Assembly (NCBI RefSeq): GCF_000504285.1
Contig: NZ_KI632511.1
Coordinates: 4,089,372 to 4,153,371 of the forward strand
Reading direction: 5' to 3'
Length of the DNA stretch: 64,000 bases
DNA from: Actinospica robiniae DSM 44927
GTDB taxonomy: Bacteria > Actinomycetota > Actinomycetes > Streptomycetales > Catenulisporaceae
Part shown: piece by piece, positions 41,740-53,303 of the stretch
Position numbering within the stretch: position 1 is the stretch's first letter
Layout of the letters: each line of letters starts with the position of its first letter
Translations under genes and position numbers: made by a program
Notes under the pieces: generated by a model
Database searches by the model: none
The model's input: only the letters and a program-made list of their open reading frames with translations
What the model was told of the DNA's origin: nothing

Positions 41740-42588
41740 GTGAGCGCCTCTGCCAGGTCCTGGATCGGGTTCCTCTCCGACTACGGCCTGAGCGACTGCC
41801 ACGTCGGGATCTGTCACGGCGTCATCGCCGCGACGGCGCCCGCGGCCCGGGTGATCGACCTGTGCCACGAGGTGCCGCCGGGGGATCTGCGCAGCGGGAG
41901 CGCGCTGCTGGCCCAGGCCGCGCCGTACCTGCCGGCCGGGGTGCTGCTCGCCGTGGTCGATCCGGCGACCGGGCCGGGCGCGGGCACCCGGCGGCGGGCC
42001 CTCGCCGTGATCGCGGGCAAGAGCGTGCTGGTCGGTCCGGACAACGGACTGCTGCTGCCGGCCGCGCGGGCGCTGGGTGGGGCGAGCGCGGCGCACCAGA
42101 TCGTCTCGAAGACGCACGTGCGCCACCCGATCTCCGCGACCTTCCGCGGCCGGGACCTGTTCGCGCCGGTGGCGGCGCACATCGCGGCCGGGCTCTCCCC
42201 CGCCGCGCTCGGACCGGAGGTCCCGGTGGACGCGCTGGTGCGGCTGCCCGAGCCGGTCTCGCGGCTGACGGCGCATCGGCTGGAGGGCGAGGTGCTCTCG
42301 GTGGACCGGTGGGGGACGGTTCAGACCACGCTCGGCGCGGGGCTCTTCGAGGAGGCCGGCCTGCGCGTCGGCGACACGCTGACGGTGCACTGCCGGACCG
42401 GCGAGGTGAAGGTGCCGTTCGGCCGCAGCCACGCCGACGTCCGGCCGGGCGAGTCCGTGGGCTACCTGGACTCGGCCGGGCTGTTCGCGCTGGCCCGGCA
42501 CACGAACTCGGCGGCGCTCGAGCTCGGACTGCAGCCGGGGGACTCGGTGGCGGTCCGGCTGCCCGCGACCATGGACATCTCCCGGTGA
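41740..42588 (+). CDS. SAM hydroxide adenosyltransferase (DUF62, fluorinase/chlorinase superfamily)
   Basis: 282 residues from the GTG after cassette B (SASARSWIGFLSDYGLSD). Family marks are FLSDYG, VIDLCHEVPPGDLRSG, VVDPATGPGAGTRRRALAV, LVGPDNGLLLPAA and HPISATFRGRDLFAPVAAH. The Asp-Arg-His triad that activates water in DUF62 enzymes is present, so the likely reaction is SAM plus water to adenosine and methionine rather than halogenation. It is about the usual length. It is the first gene of a two-gene plus-strand islet splitting the aro cluster. Confidence 0.88.
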   Translation: MSASARSWIGFLSDYGLSDCHVGICHGVIAATAPAARVIDLCHEVPPGDLRSGSALLAQAAPYLPAGVLLAVVDPATGPGAGTRRRALAVIAGKSVLVGPDNGLLLPAARALGGASAAHQIVSKTHVRHPISATFRGRDLFAPVAAHIAAGLSPAALGPEVPVDALVRLPEPVSRLTAHRLEGEVLSVDRWGTVQTTLGAGLFEEAGLRVGDTLTVHCRTGEVKVPFGRSHADVRPGESVGYLDSAGLFALARHTNSAALELGLQPGDSVAVRLPATMDISR

Positions 42589-42684
42589 TCGGTAGCTAGA
42601 CTTTCTTCTTCGAGGGCGGCGACCAAACCGCTCCGAGACTGCCCGCCGCCCGCGGGCGCGGCGGCTCGAGGGGATCTTCGGAGC

Positions 42685-44022
42685 GTGACTGACGAGCGAG
42701 AGGCGGCTACCGGCGGCGCGGTCGAGGCGCCGGCCCGGATGCGGGTGGCCGAGGTCTTCGACGGGCGCGGGCCGAACGGCGGCGTGCTGATCAAGCGGCC
42801 GCCGGTGGGCGAGGACGAGTTCGAGGCGCTCTCCCGGTATCTGACGACGGCTCCGGTGGCGCTGGCCACGACGAAGACCGCGCCGGACGAGATGTCGCCG
42901 GACGCGGGCATGGCGGTTCCGCGGGCGTATCACACGGACGGGTACTGGATCTGGCCCGCGGCGGTCGGCTACTACCTGAGCCAGTACCGGCTGCCGCCGC
43001 AACCGGACCTGGTCGCGCATATCAGGGCTCGCGGTTACGAGGTGGGCGCGGTGGCCGAGCCGGTGCGGCAGGCCGCGGCGGCGCAGATGCTCGAGGAACT
43101 CGCGGCGGCGCGACGGCGGCAGCGGGCGGTGCCGGCCCAGGCGCCCGCGCCGGAGCCGCAGCCCGAGCCCGAACCCGAACCCGAACCCGAACCTGACGCA
43201 GTGCCGGAAGCCGTGGCGCAGCAGGCGTCCGCGCCCGCGCCCTCGCTCTGGCTGCCCGAGCAAGCCGCGGAAACCCCCGCCGAGCAGGCCCTCGAAGCCC
43301 CCGCCGAAGAGCCCGTGCCGGACGCGCTCCGGGTGCTCTCCTTCAGCCGTGAGCTGACCGAGGCCGGCAACCGGCACGCGGCCTGGGTGCTCGAGCAGAT
43401 CGAGGAGTTCCTGGCGTTCATGCCGGTGGACGAGTGGAGCGTGGACCACGAGCGGCGGCTCTACCGGCAGGCCGGGCGGGAGTTCGCGGTGGACGCGCTC
43501 GGGCGGCTGACCGAGGACGGGCGCTGGCGCTGGGCGTGGGCCGAACCCGAGGCGTGGTCGGCGGATCCGCGGATCACCGAGCGGGTGCGCGCGGTGTGCG
43601 AGGCGGCCGGCGAGGTCGGGATCGCGGAGCTCGCGGCGCCGGTGCTCGACCTGTCCGCGAACGACGACGCCGAGGATCCGGAGACCGCCGCCGAGATGCT
43701 GGCCTGGACCGTGATGGGGCTGGCCGGGGCGCGCGCGTACATCGGGCACAGCCAGGGCGAGCGCGGGCGGATCTACTACCTGGCCTTCGACGAGGCGATC
43801 CCCGCGGCCAGGCCGGAGCTCGGCGAGGTGCCGCGGTTCCTGACCCAGGGCGTGGTCAAGTTCGAGGAGGGCGCGACCGAGTGCGTGCTCGGCTACGTCG
43901 AGCACCACGGCTGGGACTGGAGCCGCAGCGCCGACGGGATCGAGGTCAGCGCGGCCGGACTGGGCTCGTTCACGGCCGAGGTGTCCGGCGACGGCGCGCT
44001 CACCGGCATCTCACTGCACTGA
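42685..44022 (+). CDS. Hypothetical protein with EP-repeat linker and DUF6882-like C-terminus
   Basis: 445 residues from a GTG. The N-terminal 150 residues contain YHTDGYWIWPAAVGYYLSQY and HIRARGYEVG, then a linker with repeated Glu-Pro (about 150-165). The C-terminal half (about 215-445) is rich in conserved Trp (RWRWAWAEPEAW, HGWDWSRS) and resembles DUF6882 proteins, which are uncharacterised. No signal peptide or membrane helix is seen. The N-terminal segment may be an immunity- or SUKH-like module, but that is speculation. Confidence 0.6.
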   Translation: MTDEREAATGGAVEAPARMRVAEVFDGRGPNGGVLIKRPPVGEDEFEALSRYLTTAPVALATTKTAPDEMSPDAGMAVPRAYHTDGYWIWPAAVGYYLSQYRLPPQPDLVAHIRARGYEVGAVAEPVRQAAAAQMLEELAAARRRQRAVPAQAPAPEPQPEPEPEPEPEPDAVPEAVAQQASAPAPSLWLPEQAAETPAEQALEAPAEEPVPDALRVLSFSRELTEAGNRHAAWVLEQIEEFLAFMPVDEWSVDHERRLYRQAGREFAVDALGRLTEDGRWRWAWAEPEAWSADPRITERVRAVCEAAGEVGIAELAAPVLDLSANDDAEDPETAAEMLAWTVMGLAGARAYIGHSQGERGRIYYLAFDEAIPAARPELGEVPRFLTQGVVKFEEGATECVLGYVEHHGWDWSRSADGIEVSAAGLGSFTAEVSGDGALTGISLH

Positions 44023-44056
44023 GGGTAACCGAAGGACGCCGCGGGGTGACGCCTGG

Positions 44057-44892
44057 TCAGGCGTCGTCCCGGGCGGCCAGGGCCGCGCGCATCGCCTCGA
44101 GGATCTCCCCGCCCCGGCCGCGCACGCCCGTCATCAGCTCCACCTGGGTCACCGCCTGGTGCAGCAGCAGGTCGCGGCCGCCGAGCACGACGCCGCCGCG
44201 CCGTTCCCAGGCGGCGGCCAGCGGCGTCGGCCACGGGTGGTAGATCACGTCGAAGAGCGTGCCGACCTGCTCGGGCAGTCGCTCGGCGAGCTCGTCGGCC
44301 ACCCCCGCCGGGGTGGTGTTGACGACGAGTTCGTGCTCGGCCGCCTCGCCGGCCCGGCTCCACGGGCGCGGATCGAGGGTCAGCTTGAAGTGCTCGGCGA
44401 GCGCGGCGAACTCGGCCACCTTGGCCGGGGTGCGCGCGTAGAGCGCGATCGGGCCGCGCACCAGCCCGGCCAGCGCGGCCAGGCTGGATCCGGCCGTCGC
44501 GCCGCCGCCGAGGACGGCCGCCGCCGCGACCTCGTGCACTCCGCGCTCGCGCAGCGCCGCGGCCAGACCCGGCACGTCGGTGTTCTCGCCGTGCCGGGTG
44601 CCATCGGCCTCGAATACCAGGGTATTGACGGCGTTGACCGCGCGGGCGGTGCCGCTGATCCCGTCGAGCAGCGGGATCACCGCGCGCTTGAGCGGCATGG
44701 TCAGCGACAGGCCGGCCCAGCTGCCGTCGAGGCCCTCGACGAAGGCCGCCAGGCCCGCCTCGTCCACCTCGCGGCGGCCGTAGCTCCAGTCGGCCAGGCC
44801 CAGCCGGGCGTAGGCCGCGCGGTGGAGCACCGGCGAGAGCGAGTGCGCGATCGGCGAGCCGAGCACGGCGGCCCGGCGGGCGGTCGGCGTCA

Positions 44893-44893
<1 letters not shown>
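44057..44893 (-). CDS. aroE: Shikimate dehydrogenase
   Basis: 278 residues from MTPTARRAAVLGSPIAHSLS, whose ATG overlaps the mltG stop (TGATG); a start four codons upstream is possible. Substrate motif SPIAHSLSPVLH, catalytic Lys in SLTMPLKRAV, Asp in HGENTDVPG, and NTTPAG are present. The nucleotide loop is VLGGGATAGSSLAAL. It reduces 3-dehydroshikimate with NADPH. It is separated from aroC by the two-gene plus-strand islet. Confidence 0.92.
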
Positions 44894-46877
<1,984 letters not shown>

Positions 46878-46881
<4 letters not shown>

Positions 46882-47381
46882 TCGCTCTCCTTCACCGGGG
46901 CCGCCGCCTGCGGCGAGGTGCCCTGTTCCAGGGCGACCAGGGTACCGGGCACGGAGCCCGACCCGCGCTCGATGTCGAGCGCGTTCTGCAGGATCACGAC
47001 CGCGGCGGCCTGATCCACCACCGCCCGGCTTTTGCGCCCGCGCACACCCGACTCGCGTAGTCCACGGGTCGCCGTCACGGTTGTCAACCGCTCGTCGACC
47101 ATTCGTACCGGAATAGGGTGGATTTTCCCGGCGAGACGGTCCGCGAACACCCGGGCCTTCGCGGCCGCCGGACCTTCGGCGCCGGAGAGCGAGCGGGGCA
47201 GGCCGACCACGATCTCCACGGCGCCGTACTCGTGCGCGAGCGCGACGATGCGGGGCACGTCGCCCTCGCCCGCCGGGACGGTCTCGACCGGTGTGGCCAG
47301 GCGTCCCTCGGGGTCGCACACGGCCACCCCGACGCGGACCGCGCCCACGTCGACACCCAGTCTTCTGCCCGCTCTCAACAC
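46878..47381 (-). CDS. ruvX: RuvX/YqgF family putative Holliday junction resolvase (pre-16S nuclease)
   Basis: 167 residues from a GTG with GGAG upstream (LRAGRRLGVDVGAVRVGVA); an upstream ATG at 47435 would add 18 residues. RNase H-like motifs are LGVDVGAVRVGVAV, EIVVGLPRSLSG, RMVDERLTTVTA and VDQAAAVVILQ. The family is thought to process 16S rRNA 5' ends or resolve junctions. It is coupled to mltG by the ATGA overlap. Confidence 0.9.
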
Positions 47382-47462
47382 CCGCTCCGTTCCGATCCGG
47401 CCGCCGCCGGGCCGTGAAGAACCCGCACGGCGCACGCTGTCAGGGTTCAGCCTCGCACGAAC

Positions 47463-47491
47463 GGGGCCCGCGCGCTTGACGGACGGGCCCC
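47463..47491 (-). terminator. Possible terminator between alaS and ruvX
   Basis: An 8-bp GGGGCCCG/CGGGCCCC stem with a 13-nt loop lies about 50 bases after the alaS stop. Confidence 0.45.
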
Positions 47492-47543
47492 GGGAATGAC
47501 GCGAGCGACCAGTGCGCCGCGTGGATACCAGAAATGTCGCGCG

Positions 47544-50204
47544 CTAGGCGGCGATCTGACGCCGCACCGCCTCCAAAGCTTCATCCAGCGCCGCCGCGTT
47601 CGTGCCGCCGCCCTGGGCGATGTCGTCCTTGCCGCCACCGCCGCCGCCGAGGGTCTGGGCCGCGGTCTTGGCCAGCGCGCCGGCCTTCAGGCCCTGCTCG
47701 CGGGCCGCCTCGTTGGCCGTCACCACGACCACCGGGCGCTCGCCGGCCACCGCCGCGACCGCCACCACGCTGGGGCGCGAGCCGAGCCGGGCGCGCACGT
47801 CGAGGGCGAGCTTGCGCAGGTCGTCCGCGCCGGTGCCGTCGGGCGCGCGGTGGCCGACGTAGGCCACGCCGCGCACGTCCGCCGGGTCGGCCGCCAGCTG
47901 CCCGGCCACCGCGAGCACCTGGCCCGCCCGCAGCGCGGCGATCTCCTTCTCCGCGTCGCGCAGCTTGCCGATGATGCCGCCGATCCGCTCCGGCAGCTCC
48001 TCCGGCCGGGCCTTGACCGCCTCGGCGATCTGGGCCAGCAGCACGTGCTCGCGGGCCAGGAAGCCGTACGCGTCCGCGCCCACCAGCGCCTCGACCCGGC
48101 GCACGCCGGCGCCGATGGAGGACTCGTGCAGCAGCTTGACCAGGCCGAGCCGGCCGGTGTTGGGCACGTGCGTGCCGCCGCACAGCTCGTGCGCCCACTC
48201 GCCCACCGAGACCACCCGGACCCGGTCGCCGTACTTCTCGCCGAACAGCGCCATCGCGCCCATGGCCTTGGCCTCGGGCTGCGACATGATCTGCGCGGTC
48301 ACCGCGAGGTCGTCGATGAGCACCTCGTTGACCAGCTGCTCCGCGTCGGCCAGGACCGAGTGCGGCACGGCCTGCGGGTGGGCGAAGTCGAACCGGAAGC
48401 GGCCGGGCGAGTTCTCCGAGCCGGCCTGGGTCGCGGTGTCGCCCAGCAGCTGGCGGAAGGCCTTGTGCACCATGTGCGTGGCGGTGTGCGCGCGGGAGAT
48501 CGCGGCGCGGCGGGCCACGTCCACCGCGGCCTCGGCGGGCTGACCCGCCGTCACCTCGCCGTCCCGGACCACGGCCCGGTGCACGATCAGGTCGCCGACC
48601 GGCTTCTGCACGTCCACGACCTCGATCACGGCGCCGTTGGCGAGCCGGATCAGGCCGTGGTCGGCGAGCTGGCCGCCGCCCTCGGCGTAGAACGGGGTGC
48701 GGTCGAGCACCAGCTCGACCTCCTGGCCGCCGACCGCGCTCCCGGCCACCGCGCCGTCCACCAGCAGGCCGCGGACCACGGCCTCGCTGACGGTCTCGCG
48801 GTAGCCGGTGAACTCCGGGCTGCCGGAGAGGTCGAACAGCTCGCGGTAGGCGGAGACGTCCACGTGGCCGGTCTTCTTGGCCTTCGCGTCGGCCTTGGCG
48901 TTGGCCTTCTGCTGGGCCATCAGCCGGCGGAAGCCCTCCTCGTCCACCGACAGGCCCTGCTCGGCCGCCATCTCCAGGGTCAGGTCGATCGGGAAGCCGA
49001 AGGTGTCGTGCAGCTGGAAGGCCTCGGCCGCGTTCACCCGGTCCCCGCCGGCCGCCTTGGCCGCGGAGATGGCGTTGTCCAGGATGCCGGTGCCGGTGCG
49101 CAGCGTCTGCAGGAACGCGGTCTCCTCGCCGATGGCCACGGCCAGGATCCGCTTGGAGTCGGCGACCAGCTCAGGGTACTGCGGCCCCATCGCGTCGATG
49201 CCGCTGCGGATCAGCGCCTCCATGCTCGCCGCGTTCGAGCCGAGCAGGCGCATGTTGCGGATGGCCCGGCGCATGATCCGGCGCAGCACGTAGCCGCGGC
49301 CCTCGTTGCCCGGGATGACGCCGTCGCCGATCAGCATCAGCGCGGTGCGGACGTGGTCGGTCACCACGCGCAGGGCCACGTCGGTGCGGTGGTCCTTGCC
49401 GTAGACCGCGCCGGTCAGCTCGGCCGCCTTGTCCAGGATCGTGCGGGACGTGTCGATCTCGTAGAGGTTGTCCACGCCCTGCAGGATCGCGGCGAGGCGC
49501 TCGAGGCCGAGGCCGGTGTCGATGTTCTTGGCGGGCAGGTCGCCGCGGATCTCGAAGTCGTCCTTGCCGGTGCCCTCGCCCCGCTCGTACTGCATGAAGA
49601 CCAGGTTCCAGATCTCCAGGTACCGCTCGCCGTTGACGGCCGGGCCGCCCTCCTCGCCGTAGGCGGGGCCGCGGTCGTAGTTGATCTCCGAGCAGGGACC
49701 GCACGGCCCGGGCACGCCCATGGACCAGAAGTTGTCCTTCTTGCCGAGGCGCTGTATGCGCTCGGCCGGGACCCCGATCTTGCGGTTCCAGATGTCGTAG
49801 GCCTCGTCGTCGTCCAGGTAGACGGTGATCCACAGCCGCTCCGGCTCGAGCCCGTAGCCGCCGTCGGCGACCGGGCTGGTCAGCAGCTCCCACGCGAGGG
49901 TGATCGCGCCTTCCTTGAAGTAGTCGCCGAAGGAGAAGTTGCCGCACATCTGGAAGAAGGAGCCGTGCCGGGTGGTCTTGCCGACCTCTTCGATGTCCAG
50001 GGTGCGCACGCACTTCTGCACGCTCGTCGCGCGCGGGGCCGGCGGCGGCTCCTCGGCCAGGAAGTACGGCTTGAACGGCACCATGCCGGCGTTGACCAGC
50101 AGCAGGGTGGGATCGGAGGCGATGAGGGAGGCGGACGGGATCTCGGCGTGCCCGCGCTGGACGAAGAAGTCGATCCAGCGGCGGCGGATCTCTGCGGAGT
50201 CCAT
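47544..50204 (-). CDS. alaS: Alanyl-tRNA synthetase
   Basis: 886 residues, full length. The class II catalytic core starts [19 protein letters not shown] with [17 protein letters not shown] (motif 2) and [11 protein letters not shown]. The editing domain has the Zn-binding [11 protein letters not shown] and [10 protein letters not shown]. The C-terminal DHHA1-like domain ends with a Gly-rich [14 protein letters not shown]. It charges tRNA-Ala. The neighbours on the same strand match the usual actinobacterial alaS-ruvX-mltG-aroE order. Confidence 0.97.
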   Translation of the reverse strand: MDSAEIRRRWIDFFVQRGHAEIPSASLIASDPTLLLVNAGMVPFKPYFLAEEPPPAPRATSVQKCVRTLDIEEVGKTTRHGSFFQMCGNFSFGDYFKEGAITLAWELLTSPVADGGYGLEPERLWITVYLDDDEAYDIWNRKIGVPAERIQRLGKKDNFWSMGVPGPCGPCSEINYDRGPAYGEEGGPAVNGERYLEIWNLVFMQYERGEGTGKDDFEIRGDLPAKNIDTGLGLERLAAILQGVDNLYEIDTSRTILDKAAELTGAVYGKDHRTDVALRVVTDHVRTALMLIGDGVIPGNEGRGYVLRRIMRRAIRNMRLLGSNAASMEALIRSGIDAMGPQYPELVADSKRILAVAIGEETAFLQTLRTGTGILDNAISAAKAAGGDRVNAAEAFQLHDTFGFPIDLTLEMAAEQGLSVDEEGFRRLMAQQKANAKADAKAKKTGHVDVSAYRELFDLSGSPEFTGYRETVSEAVVRGLLVDGAVAGSAVGGQEVELVLDRTPFYAEGGGQLADHGLIRLANGAVIEVVDVQKPVGDLIVHRAVVRDGEVTAGQPAEAAVDVARRAAISRAHTATHMVHKAFRQLLGDTATQAGSENSPGRFRFDFAHPQAVPHSVLADAEQLVNEVLIDDLAVTAQIMSQPEAKAMGAMALFGEKYGDRVRVVSVGEWAHELCGGTHVPNTGRLGLVKLLHESSIGAGVRRVEALVGADAYGFLAREHVLLAQIAEAVKARPEELPERIGGIIGKLRDAEKEIAALRAGQVLAVAGQLAADPADVRGVAYVGHRAPDGTGADDLRKLALDVRARLGSRPSVVAVAAVAGERPVVVVTANEAAREQGLKAGALAKTAAQTLGGGGGGKDDIAQGGGTNAAALDEALEAVRRQIAA

Positions 50205-50323
50205 GGTCGAACTACCTCTCGCTTACATCGGTGGAACGTTCACAGGTCGAGTCGCGACAGTGCTGCGCTCCTCATTCTTCCAGCTGTGCAGCCGCGCTCG
50301 TACCGGCCCGCGGACACCCCGGC

Positions 50324-50575
50324 TCAGCGGCGGCCGGTCTCCTGGTCCTTCGCGTCCACCCCGAGGGCGTGGTAGAGCTCGAACTCGCGCTCGGCGGCGG
50401 CGGAGCGCACGTCCTCGGTGAAGTCCTGCCAGGCGGAGGTGAGCCGGCCGGGCACGCCGGTGGCCGACTCGGCCAGGGTGGAGGGGGCCAGCTTGCGGGC
50501 GGCCTTGGTCACCTTGGCCGCGACCACGACGCCGGTGCCGGCGCCGAGGGCGGCCCAGAACAACCGCTTGACCAT
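50324..50575 (-). CDS. Small conserved actinobacterial protein (DUF6167-like)
   Basis: 83 residues. One N-terminal hydrophobic segment (LFWAALGAGTGVVVAAKV) and then a helical charged part (AWQDFTEDVRSAAAEREFE). Proteins like this are conserved next to alaS in streptomycetes without known function. It is probably membrane-anchored and is separated by four bases from the DUF948 gene, so the two are likely co-translated. Confidence 0.75.
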   Translation of the reverse strand: MVKRLFWAALGAGTGVVVAAKVTKAARKLAPSTLAESATGVPGRLTSAWQDFTEDVRSAAAEREFELYHALGVDAKDQETGRR

Positions 50576-50579
50576 GGTC

Positions 50580-51014
50580 TCAGTCCTTCCGGGTCCGGCG
50601 GGCGGCCTTGATCTCGGCCTTGACCCGCTTCTCCACGTCCGCCCGGCGGCGGTTGGCCAGGGCCGAGCGCACGCCGTAGGAGAACGCCGCCGCCTTGATC
50701 ATCGGACCGCCCACGGTGGCCGAGAAGGTGGAGGCGAGCGCGGAGGCGTTGGTGGAGATGTTCGAGACGTTGTCGGTGATCACGTCCACCTTGCCGAGCT
50801 GCTGGTTCGTCGTGACCACGGTGGTGGTGATCTCGGTCAGCAGCGGCGAGGTCTTCTCGCTGATGCCCGCCACGAGCTGCTTGGTCTCCTTGAGCACCTG
50901 GGCCAGGCGCAGCAGGACCACGCAGAGGAAGACCACCCCGACCGCGAAGAAGATCGCGAAAATCAGTCCGACGACTGCACCTGCCGACACGTGCGGGTCC
51001 GTCCCTTCGCTCAC
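50580..51014 (-). CDS. DUF948 family membrane protein
   Basis: 144 residues from a GTG (SEGTDPHVSAGAVVGLIFAI); an upstream start at 51044 is possible. One membrane helix at about 11-35, then a coiled-coil-like region with repeated Thr/Val/Ile (EITTTVVTTNQQLGKVD, NISTNASALAST) as in DUF948 proteins, and a basic C-terminus (KRVKAEIKAARRTRKD). Function unknown. Confidence 0.82.
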   Translation of the reverse strand: MSEGTDPHVSAGAVVGLIFAIFFAVGVVFLCVVLLRLAQVLKETKQLVAGISEKTSPLLTEITTTVVTTNQQLGKVDVITDNVSNISTNASALASTFSATVGGPMIKAAAFSYGVRSALANRRRADVEKRVKAEIKAARRTRKD

Positions 51015-51156
51015 GCCCGAGTGGGATTGACGTCTGGAGTCCACGAGGGGCCAGACCTGCTAGACGATATCGCGTCCGGCCCCGCCGACGTCGTCAGGCC
51101 TGGCGGACACCGCCGGACCCTCGCCAGGCCCGCGTCCGCGCCCGTAGGCTGACGGC

Positions 51157-52167
51157 ATGGGGAGGGCCTTCGACTCGGAGTTCGCCGACGAGCTCTGGCG
51201 GTTCGGCGGGACGCCGTACCAACCGCTGGCCAGGATTACGTCAGGCTCCGGCGACACGTTCCTGGGGTTGGCCCGGGACGGGCGCCCGACCGTGGTCAAG
51301 CTGCACCGCCCGGCCGGCGCCGCGGACGTCGCACTGATCCGAATGCAGAGCGCCGCGGAGCTGATCAGCGCTCTGGGATCGCCGCGGATCGCCCGGCATC
51401 TGGCCGTCGGAGAGGTGCGCGGACTGGCGTGGACGGCGGCCGAATACGTGCCCGGACCCTCGCTTCAGGAGGCTGTGGACGGGTACGGACCGCTGTCGCA
51501 AGAGGGCGTGCGGCACCTGGCGCGAGGGCTGGTCGAGGCGTTCTCCGCGTTGCGCGATGCCGGGCTCACCGGGCGCGGCGTGACGGCACGCGACGTGGTG
51601 CTTGGCCGGATCGGTCCGATCGTCGTGGACGTGGGCCTGACCCGCATCGAGGGCGCTGACGGGCGGATCGAATCGGCCGACGAAGCCGAGTCCACCGCCG
51701 AGGACGTGCGCGCGATCGGTGCGCTGCTCTATCTCGCGGCGACGGGCCGGCCGGCGTCGAGCGCGTCCGGCGACATCCTCAGCCCGGCGGTGGGCAACTG
51801 CCCGAACGCCCTGCGCGAGGCGATCGAGTCGAGCCAGCGGGTGCGGCCCGCGGCGCGGCCGAGCCTCGAGCAGCTGGCCCGGGCCGCGGACGAGACCTGG
51901 GTCCCGGCCTCGCTCGCGACGAAGTGGCTGGCAGAACCCTGGCAGTCCGCCGACGTGCTGCGCGAGATCGACGATCGCGCGAACGAGCTGGCCAGGCTGC
52001 GTTCGCGGGCGATCGAGCGCGCCATCCTCGCCGCCGCCGCCCCGCCGAGCCTCTCGGCCCGGCGGAGCCCGGCCGTCCGCTGGGAGAAGAACGAGCCGGC
52101 CGTGCGCAACCGCCGTTGGCTGGCCGGCGCGGCGGTGCGCGCGCTGTGGTCCCGGCGGGGGCGGTAA
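51157..52167 (+). CDS. Protein-kinase-fold protein, probable pseudokinase
   Basis: 336 residues. Kinase landmarks are degenerate: glycine loop ITSGSGDTFLG, the ATP Lys in TVVKLHRP, hinge EYVPGPSLQEAV, then GVTARDVVLGRIGPIVVDVGL in place of HRDLKPxN and DFG. The two Asp residues survive, but His, Lys and Asn of the catalytic loop are missing. The C-terminal 80 residues are basic and Arg-rich. It may be a pseudokinase or have unusual chemistry. It is divergent from the DUF948 gene. Confidence 0.65.
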   Translation: MGRAFDSEFADELWRFGGTPYQPLARITSGSGDTFLGLARDGRPTVVKLHRPAGAADVALIRMQSAAELISALGSPRIARHLAVGEVRGLAWTAAEYVPGPSLQEAVDGYGPLSQEGVRHLARGLVEAFSALRDAGLTGRGVTARDVVLGRIGPIVVDVGLTRIEGADGRIESADEAESTAEDVRAIGALLYLAATGRPASSASGDILSPAVGNCPNALREAIESSQRVRPAARPSLEQLARAADETWVPASLATKWLAEPWQSADVLREIDDRANELARLRSRAIERAILAAAAPPSLSARRSPAVRWEKNEPAVRNRRWLAGAAVRALWSRRGR

Positions 52168-52410
52168 ACCGTACCCGGGCACGTCGGAGCAGGGGGCGCA
52201 TTCTCGCGCCGATGCGCGCACCCTTGCGGCCGACCGGCGGCGATGGCAAGATCGGCACGCACCGGCCGGGGACGACTCCCGGTCGACGTCGACACCGGGG
52301 AGTGGGGCCCATGCCTGTCAGCGCGCACGCCACCGAGGGCCGCCGACAGTCCTGACGCAGCATCGGCGGCATGTCCGTACACTCACATGCCATATCAAAG
52401 GATTACCGCA

Positions 52411-53160
52411 GTGGACTTCCACGTCCAGCACCATGCCCGCACCCTGGCTCTGCGCAGCCTGGGGCACGTGCGCACCGGGCCGTTCGTCGCCCGGTTCAAT
52501 CCGGAGTGGGCCAGTCCGATGGCCAACTACGCCATCCCGGACGACCACGCCGAGCCCAGCGCCGCCGACATCCGCGCCCTGATCGAGGTCTTCCGCGCGC
52601 GCGAGCGCAAACCGCGGCTGGAGTTCCTGCCCAGCTGCGCGCCGGCGGTCGAGCCCGCGCTGCGGGCGGCCGGCTTCAAGGTGGAGAGCCGGGCGCCGCT
52701 GATGGCCTGCCCGCCCGGCGACCTGGCCGCGCCCAAGCCGGTGGCCGGCCTCGAGCTGTTCGAGCCGCGCGCCGACGATGACCTGTTCGGACTGGTGACC
52801 GTGCAGCACTACGCCTACGGCGAGCCGGGCCGACCGGACTGGCCGGCGATCGGCGGCCTGCGCGCCACGTACGAGAACGGCGGCATCGTCGTGCTCGGCT
52901 TGTTCGAGGGCGAGCCGGCCGGCGGCGGGTCCTGCTCGGTCCCGATCGACGGGCTGACCGAGGTGGGCGGCATAGCCGTGGCCGAGCGCTTCCGCCGCCG
53001 CGGCGTCGGCGCCGCCGTGGCCGCGCGGCTGACCGAGCTCGCCTTCGAGCGCGGGCTGCGGGTGCCCTGGCTCGAGCCGTCCGGGGAGATCAGCGAGCGC
53101 GTCTACGCGGGCATCGGGTACCGGGCCATAGGCGAGAAGCTGAACATCTCGCTTCCCTGA
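52411..53160 (+). CDS. GNAT-family acetyltransferase
   Basis: 249 residues from a GTG preceded by AAAGGA at 8 bases; an ATG at 52387 lacks such a site. The C-terminal GNAT domain (about 120-249) has EVGGIAVAERFRRRGVGAAV with the acetyl-CoA loop R/G-x-x-G, and YAGIGYRAIGEKL at the end. The N-terminal 110 residues (PRLEFLPSCAPAVEPALRAA) form a second GNAT-like half, as in tandem GNATs. The substrate is unknown. Confidence 0.85.
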   Translation: MDFHVQHHARTLALRSLGHVRTGPFVARFNPEWASPMANYAIPDDHAEPSAADIRALIEVFRARERKPRLEFLPSCAPAVEPALRAAGFKVESRAPLMACPPGDLAAPKPVAGLELFEPRADDDLFGLVTVQHYAYGEPGRPDWPAIGGLRATYENGGIVVLGLFEGEPAGGGSCSVPIDGLTEVGGIAVAERFRRRGVGAAVAARLTELAFERGLRVPWLEPSGEISERVYAGIGYRAIGEKLNISLP

Positions 53161-53303
53161 AGCCCGGTTTCCACCGCGCCGGCCGGCCGCCTCGGCTTCC
53201 CGCCGCCGGAGAGAAACGAGCGGCGAGGGGCCGCGGGGCCGGGAAAGCTTTCGATTCTGCCGCCGGGTTCTGGAAGTATGTGCTCCGAAAGTAGGAGACA
53301 CAC

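Noticed and set aside
47544-50375. A 959-codon plus-strand frame opposite alaS
   Set aside because: It is the antisense of alaS, which has all catalytic and editing motifs.
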